DNA of 14,287 nt from Porticoccus sp963974675 (GTDB lineage Bacteria > Pseudomonadota > Gammaproteobacteria > Pseudomonadales > Porticoccaceae), in NCBI GenBank assembly GCA_963974675.1, contig CAXBDQ010000046.1:1-14287 (forward strand). Reading direction: 5' to 3'. Each line of letters opens with the position of its first letter. Position 1 is the first letter of the stretch. Positions 7,338-12,998 of the stretch are shown here, piece after piece. The position numbers and the translations under genes are program-made. The notes under the pieces were generated by a model. It was not told the DNA's origin, searched no databases, and worked only from the letters and a program-made list of their open reading frames with translations.

Positions 7338-7821
7338 TGCATTCTTCTCCTTTAGCACACGGCAAGGATATACTAAAAATTCGGGCCACGACTTGTTCCA
7401 CCGCCATCAGTTCTAATAGAACGTCTTTACTTGTGTCGAGCGCATGAACTTTCAAACAGTTTCCGTTCAGCTCGGCGCATAATGTGCCAGGTAACAGGTT
7501 GACGATATTGGCCATGAATACTCGGACTATTCCCGGTGGAAGGCACAATGGGTAGTCAATGAGAGCGGGATTGATGGGCACGTTGGGGTGGAACGCACGC
7601 CAGCCCACATCCACGCCACCACGCAGCGAGTGCCAAAGAAAAAACGGCAGAAAGCGCACGATCCCGGACAAGGACCAGCAAAAGGGAGGCAATAGCGCCA
7701 TACTGACCAGCGTCGCTAACATTACCACTGGCGTGCCAACCAACCATGATTCCATATTGCCTTGCGTGAGTATCCACCATAGCAAGGCAAACACAACGGC
7801 ACGCAACAACCCGCTCCGCAT
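7330..7821 (-). CDS. mnhE: Mrp/Mnh antiporter subunit E
   Basis: This protein has 163 residues and belongs to the MnhE/PhaE family: N-terminal membrane helices (LLRAVVFALLWWILTQG and a second near 27-45), then the family elements FFLWHSLRGGVDVGWRAFHP and NIVNLLPGTLCAEL, and a cytoplasmic domain ending in VEQVVARIF. It is the first gene of the operon. I prefer the ATG at 7821 (MRSGLL): it has the ribosome site AAGGTGA eight to nine bases upstream, it gives the usual MnhE length, and a candidate promoter lies just upstream. An earlier ATG at 7884 would overlap that promoter's -35 side. Any still longer reading would run into the IS element. Confidence 0.88.
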   Translation of the reverse strand: MRSGLLRAVVFALLWWILTQGNMESWLVGTPVVMLATLVSMALLPPFCWSLSGIVRFLPFFLWHSLRGGVDVGWRAFHPNVPINPALIDYPLCLPPGIVRVFMANIVNLLPGTLCAELNGNCLKVHALDTSKDVLLELMAVEQVVARIFSISLPCAKGEECNE

Positions 7822-7861
7822 GCGGACAATCACCTTATGCGGGGTGTTAAAATTAGATGTT

Positions 7862-7890
7862 CTTATTCGATGAATTGTTTTCATAGTCAA
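7862..7890 (-). promoter_or_regulatory. Candidate sigma-70 promoter of the antiporter operon
   Basis: On the minus strand TTGACT (7885-7890) and AATAAG (7862-7867) are separated by 17 bases, matching the -35 in five of six positions and the -10 in four of six. Transcription would begin near 7855, giving a leader of about 35 bases with the AAGGTGA ribosome site before the mnhE ATG. It lies between the IS left end (7919) and mnhE, so the operon would not need an IS-borne promoter. Confidence 0.45.
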
Positions 7891-7918
7891 TCCCGCAAGA
7901 GCTGTAGGTGTATTAGTG

Positions 7919-7935
7919 GGTATTGACAAGTTAAC
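7919..7935 (+). repeat. Left terminal inverted repeat of the IS6 element
   Basis: GGTATTGACAAGTTAAC. It pairs with 8681-8697 with one mismatch at the fifth base (T against C). Confidence 0.88.
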
Positions 7936-7970
7936 TTCCCAGGTCGAGATAAATTCATTCCCTTTCCCTC

Positions 7971-8672
7971 TCAAATTGTCACTGCCTTTTCCCAAGACGC
8001 AAAGGCGCGCTGCCTGAAAGATCGATAGTTCTTGGCCTATACTAAATGACGCCCCAAGTAGAATAGATTGTATACCTCTGCATGAACTGAGAGGAAACCT
8101 TGTGCCTGCTCTACCGATTTGAACTTCCGCATGCCCCGCTCTCTCACTCGCGTTGGTTGATGGGAAAGTTCTGCACGATTATTGGCATATTGCCTAGTGT
8201 CATGGAGGGTGTCAGGAATCAACTCACAGTGCGCAACACCATAGCTGCGCAATTTGTCCGTGACGATCTTCCTAGGCTCGGCGTCATGGCGTTTAAATAG
8301 CCGTTTAAAGAAACGTTTGGCGGCTTTTGCATCCCTTCGGGGCTGAAGAAAAACATCAACTACCTCACCGTCTTGATCCACGGCACGCCATAAGTAGTGC
8401 TGCTTTCCTTGAATCTTCACAAAAACTTCATCGATAAAGAAAGTATCACCATACCCTTGGTGATTACGCTTCAAACGGCGGGCATATTGAGCACCAAATT
8501 TGCGGCACCAGATACGAATAGCTTCGTAGCTGACGATGATGCTCCGCTCTGCAAGTAGATCTTCAATATCTCGATGGCTGAGGTTGAAACGATAGTAGAG
8601 ACAGACGGCATATTGAATAATTTCAGGCGGAAAGCGGTGACGTTTGTAGATGTTCATTCCCTGATTATCCAT
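7971..8672 (-). pseudogene. IS6-family DDE transposase with premature amber stop
   Basis: The frame starts at ATG 8672, 25 bases inside the right IS end, and encodes an IS6-type transposase. It has an N-terminal helix-turn-helix region (IIQYAVCLYYRF...LSHRDIEDLLAER). The catalytic core shows the first Asp in FFIDEVFVKIQGKQHYLWRA, the second in IVTDKLRSYG, and the Glu in NNRAELSHQPTRVRERGM. A TAG at 8037-8039 stops it after GRHLV, at 211 residues. Beyond that codon the same frame continues with AKNYRSFRQRAFASWEKAV to a TGA at 7971-7973, exactly the C-terminal tail expected of this family. The amber codon is therefore probably a nonsense mutation removing about 22 residues. The truncated protein keeps all three catalytic residues, so residual activity cannot be excluded. 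Confidence 0.85.
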
Positions 8673-8680
8673 TTTCTCGC

Positions 8681-8697
8681 GTTAACTTGTCAGTACC
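8681..8697 (-). repeat. Right terminal inverted repeat of the IS6 element
   Basis: On the minus strand it reads GGTACTGACAAGTTAAC, the partner of 7919-7935. It holds CTGACA, a possible -35 for inward transcription of the transposase. Confidence 0.88.
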
Positions 8698-8809
8698 AGT
8701 TGGGCTGATTCAAGCCGGAACTCAGGGCTAAATGTACGTCGTGTTTTGGTGCTCATGGTTTTCTCACTTAATAGCTACGGTGATAATATCACCTACAATT
8801 AAGCGGCCA
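8698..8809 (-). pseudogene. IS3-family orfA, 5' stub cut off by the IS6 element
   Basis: From ATG 8754-8756 the minus strand encodes TKTRRTFSPEFRLESAQL after an initial Met-Ser. This is the start of IS3-family OrfA proteins of the type that continues with a helix-turn-helix. After about 20 codons the reading frame reaches the right end of the IS6 element and ends shortly inside it. The leader from 8757 to about 8809 contains a perfect palindrome and ends in TGGCCGCTTAATTG (minus strand), possibly the left end of the IS3 element. That boundary is a guess. The rest of the IS3 element is absent from the window. Confidence 0.75.
8779..8793. repeat. Palindrome GGTGATAATATCACC
   Basis: A perfect inverted repeat of two 7-base arms (GGTGATA and TATCACC) around a single A, 23 bases upstream of the IS3 orfA start. 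It may be an operator or a leader hairpin belonging to the old IS3 element. No function is shown. Confidence 0.6.
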
Positions 8810-8817
8810 AATTAACT

Positions 8818-9001
8818 ATGCCACTACATACCGACTGGAGCCAGCGAGATGACATCAAAGCCGAGTTGAAGGTCGGCCTGATTCTGGTTTTAGCCAAACA
8901 CGGCTACCCACCTGTGGACAGGCATGATGCCTACAAGGACGCGGGAGATATTTGTACAGGCAGAGAATTTTAAGACGCACCAGAGTCTGATGCAGACTTG
9001 A
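8818..9001 (+). pseudogene. Type I restriction subunit HsdR, C-terminal relic with frameshift
   Basis: The plus strand encodes DDIKAELKVGLILVLAKHGY-PPVDRHDAYKD, the conserved C-terminal end of HsdR proteins (typically IKAELKVDLILLLAKHGYPP followed by YKE.FEQAENFK). After YKD the first frame stops quickly. The next frame from 8945 resumes with EIFVQAENFKTHQSLMQT and a TGA at 8999-9001. The simplest reading is a small insertion of about 7 bases near 8938-8944 in the original gene. The ATG at 8818 is internal, not a true start. Only about 60 of roughly a thousand HsdR residues remain. No hsdM or hsdS is in the window. It is the debris of a restriction locus, broken on its left by the IS3 remnant. 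Confidence 0.83.
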
Positions 9002-9077
9002 TCGCATTTAGCAGCGCAAGTCTAAGGTGAAAAATTGATTTGACGGTTTTGATGGCGGTTCCTTAATCGACAGACAT

Positions 9078-9109
9078 AAAAAAGACCTTGATTAACAAGG
9101 CCTTTTTTA
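9078..9109 (-). terminator. Rho-independent terminator of tRNA-Ser
   Basis: On the minus strand AAGGCCTTG-TTAAT-CAAGGTCTT (nine pairs, one G-T) is flanked by A6 and followed by T6. It begins 8 bases after the tRNA-Ser CCA. The symmetric A and T runs could allow it to act on both strands. Confidence 0.85.
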
Positions 9110-9116
9110 TTGCTTA

Positions 9117-9204
9117 TGGCGGTGAGAGAGGGATTCGAACCCTCGATACGTTTCCGTATACACGCTTTCCAGGCGAGCTCCTTCAGCCACTCGGACACCT
9201 CACC
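9117..9204 (-). tRNA. serX-type: tRNA-Ser (anticodon GGA)
   Basis: This is an 88-base type II tRNA with encoded CCA (TGG on the plus strand at 9117-9119). The acceptor stem GGTGAG/CTCACC, the D arm TGTCCGAGTGGCTGAAGGAG, the anticodon loop CTGGAAA with GGA at 9168-9170, a long variable arm (GTATACGGAAACGTATC) and the T loop TTCGAAT are all readable. It closely resembles the enterobacterial tRNA-Ser(GGA) as I recall it. It reads UCC and UCU serine codons. It has its own promoter and terminator. Confidence 0.96.
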
Positions 9205-9222
9205 GTGTTTTTGAGGTGCGCA

Positions 9223-9251
9223 ACTCTACACAAGCACCCTCTAAAAAGCAA
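9223..9251 (-). promoter_or_regulatory. Promoter of tRNA-Ser
   Basis: On the minus strand TTGCTT (9246-9251) and TAGAGT (9223-9228) are spaced by 17 bases and lie about 20 bases before the tRNA. A GC-rich stretch GCGC follows the -10, as is common for stringently controlled stable-RNA promoters. The -35 box overlaps the end region just after the nitroreductase stop. Confidence 0.6.
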
Positions 9252-9254
9252 TTA

Positions 9255-9812
9255 TCAAGGCCAGCTTTGAAAGTAGTCTTCTGTTTGCAACTCAGGAGCC
9301 TCTAACCCTTTTACTGGCACAGTCCCTAAATAGAGAAAACCTACTATCTTCTCTGAATCACTTAAACCCAGCCCAGCCATGACAACTTTATCATAGGCCA
9401 AAGATCCAGTGCGCCATATGGCGCCGACGCCCTGGGCATAGGCGGCTGTGATCATATTCTGCGCTGCGGCACCCGCTGAAATAATTTGTTCTATTTCTGG
9501 CACTTTGGGGTTGTCTCGGATACTTGCGATGACAACGACAATCATTGGTGCTCGCAGTGGTTTTTTAGCTATTCTCTCACGTTGTTTATCTGTCAATTCA
9601 TCACCACAAGACTCAGCTGAAGCAATAAACAAATCACCCAACTGATTTCGACCTTCTCTTTCAATCACAAGGAATCGCCAAGGTCGCAGACGGCCATGAT
9701 CTGCCGCACGAAATGCAGCCTTTTGTATGTTTTTAAGAACATCATCCTCAGGAGCCGGGTCAATGAGTCTCGGACATGAGACTCGACCATGTAATGCACT
9801 CAGCGCATCCAT
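9255..9812 (-). CDS. ydjA: YdjA-like NAD(P)H nitroreductase
   Basis: This is a small flavoprotein of the nitroreductase family, 185 residues from the second ATG (MDALSAL), close in length and pattern to E. coli YdjA (183). It should bind FMN as a dimer and reduce nitro compounds or quinones using NAD(P)H. The true substrate is unknown for this subgroup. Visible family elements: AAFRAADHGRLRPWRFLVIE near 32-51 (the ADH..RPWRF flavin-binding segment), APMIVVVIASIRDNPKVPEIEQIISAGAAAQNM (about 90-122), and GVGAIWRTGS...KIVGFLYLGT near the C-terminus. The start at 9812 leaves AGGTGG four bases away, whereas the ATG at 9815 has only one base of spacing. It lies divergent from the cyclase gene and upstream of tRNA-Ser on the same strand. 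Confidence 0.9.
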   Translation of the reverse strand: MDALSALHGRVSCPRLIDPAPEDDVLKNIQKAAFRAADHGRLRPWRFLVIEREGRNQLGDLFIASAESCGDELTDKQRERIAKKPLRAPMIVVVIASIRDNPKVPEIEQIISAGAAAQNMITAAYAQGVGAIWRTGSLAYDKVVMAGLGLSDSEKIVGFLYLGTVPVKGLEAPELQTEDYFQSWP

Positions 9813-9844
9813 CATTCCACCTACTTCAGTTTAATTTTTCAGGT

Positions 9845-9874
9845 TTTCAAACACTCGCCCTTTTTCCCTATAGT
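9845..9874 (+). promoter_or_regulatory. Candidate promoter of the adenylate cyclase gene
   Basis: TTTCAA (9845-9850) and TATAGT (9869-9874) are separated by 18 bases. The -10 matches five of six positions and the -35 is weak. A transcript would begin near 9881, so the ATG at 9880 would be at or before the start point. This supports translation from 9952. Confidence 0.35.
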
Positions 9875-9951
9875 AAAGAATGGACTTTTGTTACCAGACA
9901 TCGTGTAATTGTGCGTATACACAGTCAACACAGAGGCCACCATCTTACAAG

Positions 9952-11328
9952 ATGACTAGGGTAAGCACGAAAGAAACTGACAATAGCCTGCACTACCAGA
10001 CTCTATTTCGCTTCCTGCTCGGTCTGGCCGGCATTAGCTCTTTTATTTTATCGCAAGCTACTAAGGAATATGCCTACCACCTAGCCTCTCTCACACTGGT
10101 TATTGTTCTCTACATCATCTTCAGTCATCTTTTATGCAAAATTGTCAAAAAAGAACAGAAGCCATTAATTTCAAAAACATTATTACTTTCAGATGCACTA
10201 TTACTTGGATGCCTAATAGGTTTTCTTAACCTGAATCTGCTTCCCTCTTTGTTGTTTCTTTTAGCCCTCCAGTTTCACTCTCTTGTCAATGGCGGCATCA
10301 ATAATCTGATACGGAGTAATCTGGCATTAGGGTTAGGTTTTGCCCTGCTCTGCCTGTATCAGCTTCCCACATGGACGATGACTGCCGACCTGACGACAAG
10401 TCTTGCTCCATTAATTGCTATGGGGCTATATACCTGCATCTATGGTTTTAATACTTATAACCAGACTCGGATACTTCAAGAAACATTAGATGACCTTAAA
10501 AAACAAAAAGTACAACTAAAGCTTAAAAACTATCAAATTTCAAAATATCTCTCTCCCACACTCCGAAAAGCCATTTCATCCGGCAAAGACGTCAAGCTGG
10601 AGACCCAGCGTAAAAAACTAACCATTTTCTTTTCAGATATTAAAGGGTTCAGTGAACTTGCCGAAGAAATGGAGGCTGATACCCTCACCCGCTTACTCAA
10701 TAATTACCTGACCGAAATGTCTGAAATTGCGCTAAAACATGGCGGCACCATCGATAAATTTATCGGCGATGCCATCATGGTATTTTTTGGGGATCCTAGT
10801 ACTAAAGGGGCGAAAGCAGACTGTCTTTCTGCTGTTTCCATGGCCATTGACATGAAGAAACACATGAAAGAATTACAGCAACGTTGGTTGAACCAAGGCG
10901 TTCAAAAACCTATGGAAATTCGCATGGGGATCAACACCGGGTTCTGCACAGTAGGTAACTTTGGTACAGAAAATCGACTGGATTACACGCTTCTGGGCAC
11001 CGAAGTTAATTTAGCGAGCCGATTGGAGACTGCGGCCGAACCAGGGGAAATACTAATATCCCATGAATCCCATTCGCTCGTTAAAGATTTGATTATGTGC
11101 CGAGACAAAGGGGAGATTCAGGTAAAAGGCTACCAACAACCTGTTCGTGTTTATTCCGTTGATGATCTGCGCAAAAATCTCGGTAATGACCAGACTTATT
11201 TTGAGCATCTCACCAACGGCTTTTCAATTTATATGGACTTGGAGCGAGTACGCAACTATGACAAGGATAAGATTATTGATTCACTGCTCAATGCAGCCAA
11301 ACGGTTAAAAAATAAAAATATATTCTAG
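9952..11328 (+). CDS. Membrane-anchored class III adenylate cyclase
   Basis: This 458-residue protein (start at 9952) converts ATP to cAMP. The N-terminal half has five to six membrane helices (about 18-36, 43-64, 75-93, 97-110, 122-138 and 150-166). A short linker with NYQISKYLSPTLRKAISSG precedes the catalytic domain (about 222-405). Metal-binding residues are D229 in FFSDIKGFSEL and D273 in FIGDAIMVFFGD. K269 (DKFIGD) and D344 (RLDYTLLG) are the pair typical of ATP rather than GTP specificity. N353 and R357 in VNLASRLE are the transition-state residues. All are present, so it should be active as a homodimer. An upstream ATG at 9880 adds 24 Cys/Thr-rich residues unlike the family and sits on the candidate promoter, so I reject it. 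Neither ATG has a strong ribosome site. No sensor domain other than the membrane region is visible. Its stop faces the queF stop 20 bases away. Confidence 0.88.
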   Translation: MTRVSTKETDNSLHYQTLFRFLLGLAGISSFILSQATKEYAYHLASLTLVIVLYIIFSHLLCKIVKKEQKPLISKTLLLSDALLLGCLIGFLNLNLLPSLLFLLALQFHSLVNGGINNLIRSNLALGLGFALLCLYQLPTWTMTADLTTSLAPLIAMGLYTCIYGFNTYNQTRILQETLDDLKKQKVQLKLKNYQISKYLSPTLRKAISSGKDVKLETQRKKLTIFFSDIKGFSELAEEMEADTLTRLLNNYLTEMSEIALKHGGTIDKFIGDAIMVFFGDPSTKGAKADCLSAVSMAIDMKKHMKELQQRWLNQGVQKPMEIRMGINTGFCTVGNFGTENRLDYTLLGTEVNLASRLETAAEPGEILISHESHSLVKDLIMCRDKGEIQVKGYQQPVRVYSVDDLRKNLGNDQTYFEHLTNGFSIYMDLERVRNYDKDKIIDSLLNAAKRLKNKNIF

Positions 11329-11348
11329 ATGTCACTCATCCAGATTTA

Positions 11349-12170
11349 TTACTGTCGTGATAACCGGAGCTTTGGCGGGCTCAGTTTCTTTGAACTACGG
11401 TAGGGATTGATATCCAATCCGCCACGTCGAGTATATCTAGCATAGACCTCCAACTCATCAGGCTGACAAAGCTCATTGATTTCAGTAAAAATACGCTCCA
11501 CACATTGCTCGTGAAAATCCTGATGATGACGGTATGAGACAATGTATTTAAGCAGCCCCTCAGAATCTATGGGCCATCCCGTATAACGAACCATAATACT
11601 AGCCCAGTCTGGCTGACCAGTAACAGGGCAGTTGGTTTTTAGTAAGTGACTAAAAAAGGATTCTGTCACCAGTTCTCGCCCCTGATGTAACCTCAAGAGG
11701 GTTGGATCTGGCTGGTATGTATCAATACTCACGTCCAAGCCATCCAGACAGACACCAGGAAATGACGACAAAGCCTGATGTCGATAACTATCCGTGGTAT
11801 GAATATCCACAAGTACAGAACCCTGCACACACTCCGAAATATCCCGCTCCAAAGTAGCCGCAACCTCCTGAACAGAAGAGTAAGTCGTTTGGTTCAAGGA
11901 GTTCAGATACAATTTCAGGGATTTTGACTCTACAAGGTTTTTCGTATCACAAGGCATGGAAATATCTGCGATAGCAACCATTGGCTTGCCTTTTGGGTCC
12001 AGCCAGGACAGCTCATAAGCTGTCCACAGGTCAAAGCCATAAAATAATGGCTCAGAGTCAATACCAATAGCCTGACGTCCCTGTAGTCGAGGTATAGGGC
12101 ACAACAACAAAGGGTTATAGCAAAAGGGATAAACCGTATCCGCACCCAACAATAAATCGTTATTACTCAC
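11349..12170 (-). CDS. queF: NADPH-dependent 7-cyano-7-deazaguanine reductase QueF
   Basis: QueF reduces the nitrile preQ0 to the amine preQ1 with two NADPH in queuosine tRNA modification. The protein has 273 residues, the long two-domain (tunnelling-fold) form of gammaproteobacteria (E. coli 282). Visible features: ESKSLKLYLNSLNQ (residues 81-94, the QueF motif), the catalytic C181 and proton donor D188 in TNCPVTGQPDWASI, H220-E221 in HHQDFHEQCVERI for substrate binding, and YTRRGGLDINPYRS at the C-terminus. It starts with GTG (12168-12170), with GGCGGG shortly upstream. The exporter gene yadH ends 54 bases upstream on the same strand, so partial cotranscription is possible. The gene faces the adenylate cyclase gene tail to tail with no clear terminator between them. 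Confidence 0.97.
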   Translation of the reverse strand: MSNNDLLLGADTVYPFCYNPLLLCPIPRLQGRQAIGIDSEPLFYGFDLWTAYELSWLDPKGKPMVAIADISMPCDTKNLVESKSLKLYLNSLNQTTYSSVQEVAATLERDISECVQGSVLVDIHTTDSYRHQALSSFPGVCLDGLDVSIDTYQPDPTLLRLHQGRELVTESFFSHLLKTNCPVTGQPDWASIMVRYTGWPIDSEGLLKYIVSYRHHQDFHEQCVERIFTEINELCQPDELEVYARYTRRGGLDINPYRSSKKLSPPKLRLSRQ

Positions 12171-12224
12171 AAAGCCCGCCTATAATTCCAGTTTAATTCA
12201 CAAAGAATCTACCAATCATCACCG

Positions 12225-12998
12225 TTAGCTACGAAGCTTTTTACCACGTTCAAGCAAATACAATGAGTAGCTGTATAACAAAACGCAAAAGCCAATCACT
12301 ATGGAAAACCCCCAAACCACATTAATATCTGATACCCCTAACAGCCCATACCGAAAAGTATTCACCATATAAAGGATTGGGTTGATCTTTGAAACATCCT
12401 GCCAGAACTCCGGCAACATACTAATAGAGTAAAATACACCCCCCAAATAGGTAAGCGGCGTTAAAACAAAGGTTGGAATAATCGAAATATCATCAAAACT
12501 ATTAGCAAAAACAGCATTGATAAATCCAGCCAAAGAAAAAAGTACAGCTGTTAAAAAAACAATGGCCACAGTAACAGGGACATTACTAACCTGAAGGTCA
12601 GTAAAAAACAGGGACAGGCAGGTGACAATTACGCCTACAGCCAAACCCCTGGCCACACCACCGATCACATACCCTGTCAAAATAATATAATTGGGCACCG
12701 GAGAAACCAGCAACTCCTCCACACTACGCTGAAATTTAGTGCCATAAAAAGACGAGACAACATTGGAGTATGAGTTGGTGATCACCGACATCATAATTAA
12801 CCCTGGCACCACAAATTCAATATAGCTAAAACCAGACATTTCACCAATTCTCGGACCAATCAGCGTGCCAAATATCACAAAATACAATGCAATAGTGATC
12901 GCTGGCGGCAACAGTGTCTGCAACCAAATTCGCATGAATCGTCTTACTTCTTTTACCACAATCGTCGTGAAAGCTATCCACTGCTCTTGAAAGTTCAT
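12225..12998 (-). CDS. yadH: ABC-2 type exporter permease YadH
   Basis: This is the membrane subunit of an ABC exporter, 257 residues with six helices, matching E. coli YadH (256) in length and sequence pattern. Examples are EVRRFMRIWLQTLLPPAITI near 17-36, GFSYIEFVVPGLIMMSVITN (about 56-75), KFQRSVEELLVSPVP and FDDISIIPTFVLTPLTYLGG near the centre of the second half. The substrate of YadGH is not established. It starts with ATG after a strong ribosome site AAGGAGG at six bases, and overlaps the yadG stop as ATGA, so the two subunits are coupled. The gene region is AT-rich compared with the antiporter operon. Confidence 0.95.
   Translation of the reverse strand: MNFQEQWIAFTTIVVKEVRRFMRIWLQTLLPPAITIALYFVIFGTLIGPRIGEMSGFSYIEFVVPGLIMMSVITNSYSNVVSSFYGTKFQRSVEELLVSPVPNYIILTGYVIGGVARGLAVGVIVTCLSLFFTDLQVSNVPVTVAIVFLTAVLFSLAGFINAVFANSFDDISIIPTFVLTPLTYLGGVFYSISMLPEFWQDVSKINPILYMVNTFRYGLLGVSDINVVWGFSIVIGFCVLLYSYSLYLLERGKKLRS

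Larger units (their letters stand above)
7919..8697 (-). mobile_element. IS6-family insertion sequence, 779 bp, probably inactive
   Basis: Matching 17-bp terminal inverted repeats, GGTATTGACAAGTTAAC on the left and the complement of GGTACTGACAAGTTAAC on the right (one mismatch), bound a single transposase frame that fills the element. The length and single DDE gene fit the IS6 family. The 8 bases outside the left end (TATTAGTG) and the right end (AGTTGGGC) do not match, so there is no target duplication. Either it arrived by cointegrate formation and later recombination, or the flanks have been rearranged. The right end abuts an IS3-family fragment. Confidence 0.88.

Noticed and set aside
7822..7995. 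Longer mnhE starting inside the IS element
   Set aside because: The extension would read through the IS left end and yields a polar peptide foreign to MnhE. The ATG at 7821 has a good ribosome site and gives the family length.
8037..8039. Programmed readthrough (for example pyrrolysine) at the TAG in the transposase
   Set aside because: Nothing near the codon suggests recoding, and a nonsense mutation in a decaying IS is simpler. A check of other copies of the IS would settle it.
9002..9077. Short stretch between the hsdR relic and the tRNA-Ser terminator
   Set aside because: It contains no readable gene, repeat of the tRNA-Asn end, or other signal that I can support.
9088..9270. Small open frame across the tRNA-Ser gene
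   Set aside because: It is the antisense translation of a tRNA plus its terminator, a common false gene.
9880..9951. N-terminal extension of the adenylate cyclase from the ATG at 9880
   Set aside because: The added 24 residues are Cys/Thr-rich and unlike the family, the ATG has no ribosome site, and it falls at the expected transcription start of the candidate promoter.
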